A stretch of DNA of 64,000 bases from Serratia sp. Ag1 (GTDB lineage Bacteria; Pseudomonadota; Gammaproteobacteria; Enterobacterales; Enterobacteriaceae). Position 1 is the stretch's first letter. Every line of letters starts with the position of its first letter. The DNA lies in contig NZ_JQEI01000015.1 in NCBI RefSeq assembly GCF_000743355.1, positions 146,787-210,786 on the forward strand, read 5' to 3'. Of this stretch, positions 39,693 through 47,883 are shown piece by piece. The notes beneath the pieces are model-generated. The model made no database searches. It was not told where the DNA came from and worked only from the letters and a program-made list of their open reading frames with translations. The position numbers were made by a program, and so were the translations under genes.

Positions 39693-41855
39693 ATGGACGT
39701 TTCCGATCTGCTCGACAGCATGAATGATAAACAACGCGAAGCCGTGGCTGCGCCACGCAGCAACCTGTTGGTGCTGGCGGGCGCAGGCAGCGGAAAGACT
39801 CGGGTGCTGGTGCATCGCATTGCCTGGTTGCTGGCGGTAGAGAACTGCTCGCCGTACTCGATCATGGCGGTGACTTTCACCAACAAGGCGGCGGCAGAAA
39901 TGCGCCACCGCATCGAACACCTGATTGGCACTAGCCAGGGTGGCATGTGGATCGGCACTTTCCACGGGTTGGCACATCGCCTGCTGCGTGCGCATCATAT
40001 GGATGCCAACCTGCCGCAGGACTTCCAGATCCTCGACAGCGAAGATCAGCTGCGTTTGATCAAGCGTATCGTGCGCGCGCTGAACATTGACGAGAAGCAG
40101 TGGGCACCGCGTCAGGCGATGTGGTACATCAACGGCAAAAAAGACGATGGCCTGCGCCCGCAACACATCGAAAGCTACGGCAACCCGGTGGAAGCCACTT
40201 GGCTGCGTATCTATCAGGCTTATCAGGAAGCCTGCGATCGGGCGGGGCTAGTGGATTTCGCCGAGCTGCTGCTGCGCGCTCATGAGCTGTGGCTGAACAA
40301 GCCGCACATCCTCAATCATTACCGCGAGCGCTTCACCAACATTCTGGTGGACGAATTCCAGGATACCAACCGGATTCAATATGCCTGGATCCACCTGCTG
40401 GCGGGGGATCAGGCCAAGGTGATGATCGTGGGCGATGACGATCAGTCAATCTACGGCTGGCGCGGTGCTCAGGTAGAAAACATTCAGCGTTTCCTGCAAG
40501 ACTTCCCCGGTGCAGAAACGGTGCGTCTGGAACAGAACTATCGCTCCACCAGCAATATCCTGAAAGCGGCCAATACCCTGATCGCCAATAACGACGGGCG
40601 ACTGGGTAAAAACCTGTGGACCGAAGGGGCCGAAGGTGAACCGATTTCGATCTACTGCGCTTTCAATGAGCTGGACGAAGCGCGCTTTGTGGTCAACCGT
40701 ATCAAGTCCTGGCAGGACAACGGCGGAGCGTTGAACGATTGCGCAATTTTGTACCGCAGCAATGCCCAATCGCGCGTACTGGAAGAGGCGTTGCTGCAAG
40801 CCGCAATGCCGTATCGCATTTATGGCGGCATGCGTTTCTTTGAACGTCAGGAAATCAAAGATGCGTTGGCCTATCTGCGTTTGATTGCCAACCGTAACGA
40901 CGATGCCGCTTTTGAACGTGTGGTGAACACCCCGACGCGCGGTATTGGTGACCGCACGCTCGACGTGGTGCGCCAAACGGCGCGCGATCGGCAATTAACA
41001 CTGTGGCAGGCGACGCGTGCTTTGTTGCAGGATAAGGTGCTGGCGGGCCGTGCCGCCTCTTCGCTGCAGCGTTTTCTTGAACTGGTGGATTCACTGGCGC
41101 ATGAAACCGCAGAGATGCCGCTGCATGTGCAAACTGACCGGGTGATCCGCGATTCCGGCCTGTTCATCATGTATGAACAGGAAAAGGGCGAAAAAGGCCA
41201 GGCGCGCATCGAAAACCTGGAGGAACTGGTGACGGCAACCCGCCAATACAGCTATCAGGATGAAGATCAGGATCTGATGCCATTGCAGGCGTTCCTCTCC
41301 CATGCCGCGCTGGAGGCGGGTGAAGGCCAGGCGGATGCCTATCAGGACGCGGTGCAACTGATGACTCTGCACTCGGCCAAAGGGCTGGAGTTCCGCCAGG
41401 TATTTATCGTCGGTATGGAAGAGGGCATGTTCCCGAGCCAGATGTCACTGGATGAAGGTGGCCGCTTGGAGGAAGAGCGCCGCTTGGCTTACGTTGGCGT
41501 GACCCGCGCGATGCAGAAGCTGACGCTGACCTATGCAGAAACCCGCCGCCTGTATGGCAAAGAAGTGTATCACCGCCCATCGCGCTTTATTGGTGAAATC
41601 CCGGAAGAATGTGTAGAAGAAGTGCGCCTGCGTGCCAGCGTTTCGCGCCCGGTGAATCATCGCCGTATGGGAACACCGATCAGCGAGAATGATACCGGCT
41701 ACAAACTGGGCCAACGCGTGCGTCATCCGAAGTTTGGTGAGGGCACGATCGTCAACCTGGAAGGCAGCGGTGAACACAGCCGGTTGCAGATTGCGTTTCA
41801 GGGGGAAGGGATCAAGTGGCTGGTGGCGGCATACGCCAAGCTCGAAACGGCTTAA
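39693..41855 (+). CDS. uvrD: DNA helicase II UvrD
   Basis: A 720-residue superfamily-1 3'-5' helicase for nucleotide-excision and mismatch repair, the same length as E. coli UvrD. Walker A AGAGSGKT (29-36), [54 protein letters not shown], and the C-terminal Tudor-like RNA-polymerase-binding region YKLGQRVRHPKFGEGTI. The ATG at 39693 matches the E. coli start; upstream in-frame codons lie in the promoter region. SOS-regulated through the LexA box. Confidence 0.98.
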   Translation: MDVSDLLDSMNDKQREAVAAPRSNLLVLAGAGSGKTRVLVHRIAWLLAVENCSPYSIMAVTFTNKAAAEMRHRIEHLIGTSQGGMWIGTFHGLAHRLLRAHHMDANLPQDFQILDSEDQLRLIKRIVRALNIDEKQWAPRQAMWYINGKKDDGLRPQHIESYGNPVEATWLRIYQAYQEACDRAGLVDFAELLLRAHELWLNKPHILNHYRERFTNILVDEFQDTNRIQYAWIHLLAGDQAKVMIVGDDDQSIYGWRGAQVENIQRFLQDFPGAETVRLEQNYRSTSNILKAANTLIANNDGRLGKNLWTEGAEGEPISIYCAFNELDEARFVVNRIKSWQDNGGALNDCAILYRSNAQSRVLEEALLQAAMPYRIYGGMRFFERQEIKDALAYLRLIANRNDDAAFERVVNTPTRGIGDRTLDVVRQTARDRQLTLWQATRALLQDKVLAGRAASSLQRFLELVDSLAHETAEMPLHVQTDRVIRDSGLFIMYEQEKGEKGQARIENLEELVTATRQYSYQDEDQDLMPLQAFLSHAALEAGEGQADAYQDAVQLMTLHSAKGLEFRQVFIVGMEEGMFPSQMSLDEGGRLEEERRLAYVGVTRAMQKLTLTYAETRRLYGKEVYHRPSRFIGEIPEECVEEVRLRASVSRPVNHRRMGTPISENDTGYKLGQRVRHPKFGEGTIVNLEGSGEHSRLQIAFQGEGIKWLVAAYAKLETA

Positions 41856-41857
41856 GA

Positions 41858-41990
41858 TACCCGTCATACTGCAAGTTGCTTGGGTGTTGGCTGCGTTACT
41901 CGGCCCATGCTGGGCCTCGCCCCTTCGGGGCCGCCCCAGTCACATAGTGGCCTATGCTCCTGGGGCCTCTTCCGCTGGCCGCCAACAACG
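41858..41990. repeat. ERIC-type repeat between uvrD and the WbuC-like gene
   Basis: The left end ATACCCGTCATACTGCAAGTTGC is the ERIC terminal arm. The centre carries CCCCAGTCAC and GCTCCTGGGG, which pair as the ERIC core. An added GC-rich hairpin (GGCCTCGCCCC with GGGGCCG) sits in the left half, so the element is a variant. It ends at the stop codon of the convergent cupin gene. Confidence 0.65.
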
Positions 41991-42479
41991 CTACGGTTTT
42001 AAAGACGACGGGGAAAAGCGATCGCCCACTTTGGCGGTGGCATACCAGCGCATCACGGCGGCAGTCCCCTCGCCACCTTCTGGCGGTGCCCAGGCCATAC
42101 AATCTTCTTCTGCCAGCGCCCGATACGGGCCTTGTTTCACTTCGAACACCACACCGCCCGGGTCGACGGACAGCACGGCGTGCCAGGTTGATGCGGGCAT
42201 CTCCAGCACTTTGGTCTCTTCGCCTAACAGAGTGCGTTGGGTGACGACGCCGTCATCGTTGAATTGCAGCACCACAAAACGGCCACGCAGCGGCGTCAGC
42301 AATTCCCAGGTTTGTGGATGGCGATGGGGGCGGATATAGGTGCCCGGTTCCATCGCGATCGCCAAACGTTGTACCGGGTCACTGAGCTCCTCATGCAACG
42401 TGCGGTGCGCACGCAAGCGCACCACTGTGGCTGCCTGTTCGCTCATGGTTGTCAGGTCGTGGGCAGTAATCTGTTTCAT
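41991..42479 (-). CDS. WbuC family cupin-fold metalloprotein
   Basis: A 162-residue single cupin. The metal-binding motif IRPHRHPQTWELLTPLRGRF is in the middle (His cluster) and WHAVLSVDPGGVVFEVKQGPY near the end is typical of WbuC-type proteins, sometimes found in O-antigen clusters. Start taken at MKQIT (42479); the frame opens five codons earlier. It converges on uvrD across an ERIC element. Substrate unknown. Confidence 0.82.
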   Translation of the reverse strand: MKQITAHDLTTMSEQAATVVRLRAHRTLHEELSDPVQRLAIAMEPGTYIRPHRHPQTWELLTPLRGRFVVLQFNDDGVVTQRTLLGEETKVLEMPASTWHAVLSVDPGGVVFEVKQGPYRALAEEDCMAWAPPEGGEGTAAVMRWYATAKVGDRFSPSSLKP

Positions 42480-42641
42480 CTGGTTATTCCGCAAGATTTT
42501 TGTCCCCTAATCTTAGCAATTTTCCGGGTTGCGGTCAGAGATCGCTGCAGGTTTTTCTGCCGCGTTTGGCTGTGGTTACTGAGCTGTTACAAAACGGCAA
42601 CCGGCCTGGTGAATTGTTGCGCAATTATCCTGTCTAACGTG

Positions 42642-42671
42642 TTGACAGGCTTTTTCTTCTCGGCGTAACAT
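42642..42671 (+). promoter_or_regulatory. Promoter of corL-corA
   Basis: -35 TTGACA (42642-42647), 18-base spacer and -10 TAACAT (42666-42671). The implied start would be some 25 bases before corL and 320 bases before corA, leaving a long leader. Confidence 0.65.
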
Positions 42672-42702
42672 GCGCGCACTATTATCAATGAGGACACATG
42701 TC

Positions 42703-42762
42703 TTGGACACACCCAGTAGATACTGGCTCAATGACCTGAACAACAACAGGTACAACTTCTAA
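42703..42762 (+). CDS. corL: CorL/YsgD-like leader peptide of corA
   Basis: A 19-codon frame, TTG start: (M)DTPSRYWLNDLNNNRYNF. GAGGA at 42690-42694 sits about 8 bases before the TTG. An in-frame ATG at 42688 overlaps that ribosome binding site and is less likely. The DTPSR start and the position 240 bases before corA fit the leader whose translation controls Rho-dependent termination in corA of Salmonella. Identity is from memory of the family. Confidence 0.65.
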   Translation: MDTPSRYWLNDLNNNRYNF

Positions 42763-42905
42763 GGCTATCTCATCGCGCTGATACCCTTCGTGGTTGTCGG
42801 CGACCTGCTTTGTGTCGCTCTGAGCCGGATCTCTTCATGGTCTGGAGCGAACTGGTGATACATCTTCCCACCTTTCTCGATCTCTGTGCTTCAACGCGTT
42901 GTCTC

Positions 42906-42976
42906 TATATCCAAAATAATTCGAGTTGTCTTTAGGTGGCAATACTTAAGCAACTTGAAGTATGAAGGGCATACCC
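42906..42976. repeat. ERIC-end repeats inside the corA leader
   Basis: Two pieces lie side by side: ATATCCAAAATAATTCGAG (42906-42924, the alternative ERIC outer arm) and ATACTTAAGCAACTTGAAG (42942-42960) running on to CATACCC at 42976. They stand between corL and the corA ribosome binding site, so they are transcribed as part of the regulatory leader. Confidence 0.6.
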
Positions 42977-43000
42977 GTCACTATAGGGGAGTTTTGGCAC

Positions 43001-43951
43001 ATGCTAAGCGCTTTTAAATTAGACAACAGCCGCTTATCCCGTCTGGAGTTGGATGACTCAGACGATCTTACCATGTCACTGTGGGTTGACCTGGTTGAGC
43101 CGGAGGAAGGCGAGCGTGAGCGCGTGCAAAGCGAGCTGGGCCAGAGCCTGGCAACACGCCCTGAACTGGATGACATCGAAGCCTCCGCCCGTTTCTTTGA
43201 AGATGAAGACGGTCTGCATATTCACTCCTTCTTCTATTTTGAAGATGCCGAAGATCACGCGGGTAACTCCACGGTGGCCTTCACCATCCGCGATGGTCGC
43301 CTGTATACCCTGCGTGAGCGCGAACTGCCTGCATTCCGGCTTTATCGTATGCGTGCCCGTAACCAGAGAATGATGGAAGGTAACGCTTACGAGCTGTTGT
43401 TGGATCTGTTTGAAACCAAGATTGAACAACTGGCCGATGAGATCGAAAACGTTTATAGCGATCTGGAAAAACTCAGCCGGGTGATTATGGAAGGCCATCC
43501 TGGCGAGGAGTATGACGAGGCGCTGTCAACATTAGCCGAGCTGGAGGACGTTGGCTGGAAGGTGCGGCTATGTCTGATGGATACCCAGCGGGCGCTGAAC
43601 TTCCTGGTGCGCAAAGCACGCCTGCCAACCGGCCAGTTGGAACAGGCGCGTGAAGTGCTGCGCGACATCGAATCCCTGCTGCCGCACAATGAATCGTTGT
43701 TCCAGAAAGTGAACTTCCTGATGCAGGCGGCGATGGGTTTTATCAACATCGAACAGAGCCGCATCATCAAGATCTTCTCGGTGGTCTCGGTGGTGTTCCT
43801 GCCGCCAACGCTGGTGGCTTCGAGCTACGGGATGAACTTTGAGTTTATGCCGGAGCTGCGTTGGTCATTTGGTTATCCAGGGGCGATTATCCTGATGATG
43901 TTAGCGGGGCTGGCCCCTTACCTGTACTTCAAGCGTAAGAACTGGCTGTAA
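43001..43951 (+). CDS. corA: Magnesium/cobalt transport protein CorA
   Basis: A 316-residue pentameric channel subunit, the same length as E. coli CorA. A large acidic cytoplasmic domain is followed by two C-terminal TM helices; the selectivity motif GMN is at 277-279 ([13 protein letters not shown]) and the C-terminus is KRKNWL. The ATG at 43001 is preceded by AGGGGAG; the frame extends upstream into repeat sequence, which is rejected. Leader control by corL is likely. Confidence 0.97.
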   Translation: MLSAFKLDNSRLSRLELDDSDDLTMSLWVDLVEPEEGERERVQSELGQSLATRPELDDIEASARFFEDEDGLHIHSFFYFEDAEDHAGNSTVAFTIRDGRLYTLRERELPAFRLYRMRARNQRMMEGNAYELLLDLFETKIEQLADEIENVYSDLEKLSRVIMEGHPGEEYDEALSTLAELEDVGWKVRLCLMDTQRALNFLVRKARLPTGQLEQAREVLRDIESLLPHNESLFQKVNFLMQAAMGFINIEQSRIIKIFSVVSVVFLPPTLVASSYGMNFEFMPELRWSFGYPGAIILMMLAGLAPYLYFKRKNWL

Positions 43952-44075
43952 AGGAAATATTCGGGGCCTGAATAGGGCCCTAGATAGCTAAAATCGCCCA
44001 TTTCATCCCTTCTTGGCTGGCTAAATCAGGGTAGAATAGCGCCCATAGTTGGCCGCCCGTAAGGCATGTGTTTTG

Positions 44076-45155
44076 ATGGAGCGTTTCCCCCCTGTAGTTC
44101 AATGGCTGATCCTGTTACTGGCTTCGCTGGTGTTGGGCTTTAGCTTGCAGATATTCCATATTCCCGCCGCATTATTGCTGGGGCCGATGATCGTCGGTGT
44201 TGCCATGGGGCTGTCTGGTGCTTCGGTGCGTATTCCCGAGCCATTTTTTATTGCCTCGCAGGCCGTGTTGGGCTGCATGATCGCTCAAAGCCTTTCTCCT
44301 GCCATTATCACTCCGCTGCTTGCTGACTGGCCACTGGTGCTGCTGGTGCTGGTCGCGACGCTGATAGCCAGCGGTGTTTCTGGCTGGTGCCTGATTCGTT
44401 TCAGTGATTTACCAGGTTCCACTGGCGCATGGGGTTCTTCCCCCGGTGGGGCATCGGCGATGGTCGCCATGGCGGGGGATTTTGGCGCGGATGCCCGGTT
44501 GGTGGCCTTTATGCAGTATCTACGGGTGCTGTTTGTCGCCACCGCAGCTGCGATGGTGGCCCGCATTGGTCTGGGGGATGAGGCCGGGCATGGCAGTGCT
44601 GCGCTGGTGTGGTTCCCGCCGCTTGACTGGCGCTTTTTCGGCACCCTAGCGATTGCGGCGGCTGGAGCCTGGTTGGGCCCGCGCTTGCGTATTCCTTCCG
44701 GTTCGCTGATGCTGCCGATGATTATCGGTGCGGCGTTTCACGCCACTGGCACCATGACGCTGCAGGTGCCGGAGTGGTTGTTGGCACTGGCTTATACGCT
44801 GATTGGCTGGAGCATCGGGCTGCGTTTCACCCAGCCAATATTCCTGCTGGCATTGCGAACGTTGCCGCAAATGCTGGTGTCAATCATCGGGCTGATGCTG
44901 TTTTGCAGCGGGCTGGCCTGGTTGTTGACGCAATTCCTGGCGGTCGATCTGCTGACGGCTTATCTGGCAACCAGCCCGGGTGGGCTGGATACTGTCGCGA
45001 TTATTGCTGCTGGCAGCCGGGTGGATATGTCATTTGTGATGGCAATGCAGACGCTGCGTTTATTCACCATTCTGCTCACCGGCCCGGCCATGGCGCGGTT
45101 TATTACCCGCCTGTCACCCGCCATCGATCAAGAGCCTAAAAACAGCACTGAATAG
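44076..45155 (+). CDS. AbrB family membrane protein (putative ammonia monooxygenase-related)
   Basis: A 359-residue inner-membrane protein with about 10 hydrophobic segments in two repeats. The repeats have similar glycine-rich GPMIVGVAMGLSG / PMIIGAAFHATG and SSPGGASAMVAMA / TSPGGLDTVAIIA motifs, the hallmark of the AbrB/PF05145 family. Transport function is assumed for the family but no substrate is known. Start at the MERFPP methionine (44076); convergent with rarD. Confidence 0.85.
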   Translation: MERFPPVVQWLILLLASLVLGFSLQIFHIPAALLLGPMIVGVAMGLSGASVRIPEPFFIASQAVLGCMIAQSLSPAIITPLLADWPLVLLVLVATLIASGVSGWCLIRFSDLPGSTGAWGSSPGGASAMVAMAGDFGADARLVAFMQYLRVLFVATAAAMVARIGLGDEAGHGSAALVWFPPLDWRFFGTLAIAAAGAWLGPRLRIPSGSLMLPMIIGAAFHATGTMTLQVPEWLLALAYTLIGWSIGLRFTQPIFLLALRTLPQMLVSIIGLMLFCSGLAWLLTQFLAVDLLTAYLATSPGGLDTVAIIAAGSRVDMSFVMAMQTLRLFTILLTGPAMARFITRLSPAIDQEPKNSTE

Positions 45156-45162
45156 GTGAACA

Positions 45163-46050
45163 TCAACGCCGCTTGCGTTGGTTGTAGAGCGCATCCAGCG
45201 TGAACAGCAGCAGTGCGGCCCAGATAAAACCAAAGGTGACCAACTTGTCCTGGCCGATGGTTTCGCCGTAGAAGGTAGTCGCCAGCAGGAACATCAGCGT
45301 TGGCCCCAGATATTGAAAGAACCCGAGCGTTGACAGGCGCAGGCGAGTTGCGGCGGCGGTAAAGAACAGCAGTGGCACGGTCGTGACAATCCCGGCGGCG
45401 GCCAGCAGCAGGTTCAGCGACCAGGGGTTGGCGCTCAGATGGCTGGTAGGGCTGTCGGCGATCAGGAACAGGTAGATCGCGGCCACTGGCAACAGCCACA
45501 GGGTTTCAATCAACATGCCGGTTTGTGCATCGATCGCAATTTTTTTGCGCAGCAGGCCGTAGAACGCAAAGCTGAAGGCCAGGCCCAACGCGATGATCGG
45601 CAAGGAACCGAATTGCCACAGTTGTACCAGCACCCCGGTAAACGCCAGCGTAACGGCTACCCATTGCATACGGCGGAAACGTTCGCCGAGAAACAGCATC
45701 CCCAGCAAAACGTTGACCAGCGGGTTAATGAAATAGCCCAGGCTGGCTTCCAGCATATGATGGTTATTCACCGCCCAGATAAATAGCAGCCAGTTGCCGC
45801 CGACCAGCAGTGCGGTGATCGCCAGCAACAGCAGCCGTTTGCGATTACGACAGGCGGCGCGCACCTGCGGCCAGTTACGCCCCAGTGATACCAGGATCAA
45901 CATGAAGAAAAATGACCAGATCACGCGATGGGTGAGGATCTCGTCGGCAGGCACCTGCTGGAGCAGTTTGAAATAGGCCGGGGCGATACCCCAAATAAAA
46001 TAAGCGGCCAGAGCAAAGAGAATGCCCTGCCGCGTTTGTTTCACATCCAT
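45163..46050 (-). CDS. rarD: RarD, EamA-family transporter
   Basis: A 295-residue drug/metabolite transporter superfamily protein with 10 predicted TM helices in two EamA repeats. Highly similar to E. coli RarD (AAYFIWGIAPAYFKLL, FIWAVNNHHMLEASLGYFINPL, RLSTLGFFQYLGPTLMFLLA). The transported substrate is not established. Followed upstream by yigI on the same strand. Confidence 0.94.
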   Translation of the reverse strand: MDVKQTRQGILFALAAYFIWGIAPAYFKLLQQVPADEILTHRVIWSFFFMLILVSLGRNWPQVRAACRNRKRLLLLAITALLVGGNWLLFIWAVNNHHMLEASLGYFINPLVNVLLGMLFLGERFRRMQWVAVTLAFTGVLVQLWQFGSLPIIALGLAFSFAFYGLLRKKIAIDAQTGMLIETLWLLPVAAIYLFLIADSPTSHLSANPWSLNLLLAAAGIVTTVPLLFFTAAATRLRLSTLGFFQYLGPTLMFLLATTFYGETIGQDKLVTFGFIWAALLLFTLDALYNQRKRR

Positions 46051-46104
46051 GGTGGTTACCGGGTGGGTAAAAAAGATGTGATGATTTTACTTGAAGAGAG
46101 CGGG

Positions 46105-46575
46105 TTATCCCACCAGATAAGTCGCCGTCGCACTGGCAATGTGCAGGCCATCGTGGTTATGCAGCTCGACGCGGGCGACTGCCACTTTATTGCCGCTGCG
46201 CAACACGCTGGCGGAGGCAGTAAAATGCTCGCCACGGCCAGGGCGCAGATAGTCGACGCGTAAATCGATGGTGCCCATGCGCGAAAGGCGAGCAGCCAGT
46301 TCTTCTTCGATCAGCGGATCCTGGCGCAGCAGCACGCTGCCGACGCAGACCAGCCCGGCGGCTACATCCAGCACCGAGGCGATCACGCCACCGTGCAGGA
46401 TATTCTGCGCGGCATTGCCCACCAGCTTAGGCTGATTGGTAAAGGTGAGTTCAACAACGTCGTCATCGAAGCGGCGCAGTTCCAGCCCCAGCTCACGGTT
46501 GAACGGCATATGGTAGATAAAGATCTCGCCTATTTTCTGGCGTGCGGCTTCCAGGGTGAGTAATGTATGGGACAT
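46105..46575 (-). CDS. yigI: Acyl-CoA thioesterase YigI (hotdog fold)
   Basis: A 156-residue hotdog-fold thioesterase. Conserved VYHMPFNR-like [27 protein letters not shown] (the catalytic helix) and [19 protein letters not shown]. coli YigI acts on medium/long-chain acyl-CoAs. Start at MSHTLL (46575); six in-frame codons upstream are not family sequence. Confidence 0.92.
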   Translation of the reverse strand: MSHTLLTLEAARQKIGEIFIYHMPFNRELGLELRRFDDDVVELTFTNQPKLVGNAAQNILHGGVIASVLDVAAGLVCVGSVLLRQDPLIEEELAARLSRMGTIDLRVDYLRPGRGEHFTASASVLRSGNKVAVARVELHNHDGLHIASATATYLVG

Positions 46576-46763
46576 AGTTCCTTTCTTCTTCACTGTGGTG
46601 ATTGGGCTAACTGGTCAGTCCAGGTTAATGATTTGTAGATTTTAGGCTTATTTTTTGTTGCTTTCCAGGTTTATCCCACCGATGTATTCCTAGGGCTATC
46701 TCGCCATTGTCTTGAAATCCACTGGGTGTAAATGATTCTTTGTGTGTAAAATGGCCTGCTTTT

Positions 46764-46796
46764 ATACCCAAGCAACTTGAAGTATGCCGGGTATAT
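46764..46796. repeat. Short ERIC-end repeat upstream of pldA
   Basis: ATACCC at 46764 and GGGTAT ending near 46794 bracket AAGCAACTTGAAGTATGCC. It is the same 33-bp unit as at 19353 and 60686 and lies about 40 bases before pldA. Confidence 0.65.
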
Positions 46797-46835
46797 TTCG
46801 GGTCTTTTCCTAATCTTTCTGGAGTGATCACAATC

Positions 46836-47702
46836 ATGCGCGTTCTGTCTGGGGTTGTTATGGCGATGTTGTTAGCGCCAACGGTAGTGCAGGCTGATGA
46901 GGCCAAGAAGCAAGCAGGTCCCGTTCGCGGTAGCATCATTTCTGGCATGCTGCAGAATTATGATGGGCCATTCACCTTTTATGCTTATGAACCCAACTAT
47001 CTGATCTATACAGAAACCAGCGATCTCAATAAAGAAGCGATTGAGTCTTACAGTTGGGCGAAAAATGCCAATAAGGACGAAGTGAAATTCCAGCTCAGCC
47101 TGGCTTTCCCGATCTGGAAGGGGATTGCCGGTGAGAACTCATTGCTGGGGGCTTCCTACACCCAACGCTCCTGGTGGCAGCTCTCCAACCATGAAGAATC
47201 CGCGCCATTCCGCGAAACCAACTATGAACCACAGATCTTCCTGGGCTGGGCCACGGATTACCAGTTTGCTGGCTGGACACTGCGTGATATCGAAGTGGGT
47301 ATCAACCACGAATCCAACGGGCGTGAAGACCCTACCTCCCGCAGTTGGAACCGTGGCTATGCCCGCCTGATGGCGCAAAACGGTGACTGGCAGGTAGAAG
47401 TTAAACCCTGGTTCCGTTTTTCAGAACGCGACAGCAATGACGACAACCCGGATATCACTAAATACATGGGTTATTATCGCCTGAAAGTCGGCTACGCCTG
47501 GCGGGAAAGCGTGTTCAGCGTCGATGGTTTCTACAACTGGAATACCGGGTATGGCGGGGCAAAACTGGGTTGGAGCTATCCGATCACCAGCCATGTGCGT
47601 TTCTATACCCAGTTGTTCAGTGGTTACGGCGAATCGATGATTGATTACAACTTCCAGCAGACACGGTTTGGCGTTGGTGTCATGCTTAACGATATTATGT
47701 AA
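46836..47702 (+). CDS. pldA: Outer-membrane phospholipase A
   Basis: A 288-residue precursor with a 20-residue signal peptide (VQA|DEA) and a 12-strand beta-barrel. Catalytic H158, S160 and N172 are present in INHESNGREDPTSRSWNR. The dimeric, calcium-dependent enzyme degrades phospholipids misplaced in the outer leaflet. The ATG at 46836 has GGAG 11 bases upstream and starts the signal peptide; longer in-frame starts run into the repeat. Order pldA-recQ-rhtC-rhtB-pldB is as in E. coli. Confidence 0.96.
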   Translation: MRVLSGVVMAMLLAPTVVQADEAKKQAGPVRGSIISGMLQNYDGPFTFYAYEPNYLIYTETSDLNKEAIESYSWAKNANKDEVKFQLSLAFPIWKGIAGENSLLGASYTQRSWWQLSNHEESAPFRETNYEPQIFLGWATDYQFAGWTLRDIEVGINHESNGREDPTSRSWNRGYARLMAQNGDWQVEVKPWFRFSERDSNDDNPDITKYMGYYRLKVGYAWRESVFSVDGFYNWNTGYGGAKLGWSYPITSHVRFYTQLFSGYGESMIDYNFQQTRFGVGVMLNDIM

Positions 47703-47707
47703 CCTTG

Positions 47708-47834
47708 ATACCCATTGTCTTTCAAGCCGCAGCGTTGTTACCTGCACTTTTTCACCCCGGTCACTTACCTGTGTAAGCTCTAGGGGATGAACGAATTGGG
47801 TGCCTGGCTGCAACTTGAAATCCATAGGGTATAT
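47708..47834. repeat. ERIC element between pldA and recQ
   Basis: About 127 bp, the canonical ERIC size. The left end starts ATACCCATTGTC and the right end is CAACTTGAAATCCATAGGGT. The core TCACCCCGGTCACTTACCTG pairs imperfectly with GTGTAAGCTCTAGGGGATGA, the ERIC central palindrome. Confidence 0.85.
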
Positions 47835-47883
47835 ATAACGTGGTGCCAGCAGGCACCGTCGTAGCGTAAAAATGGGGAAGTGT

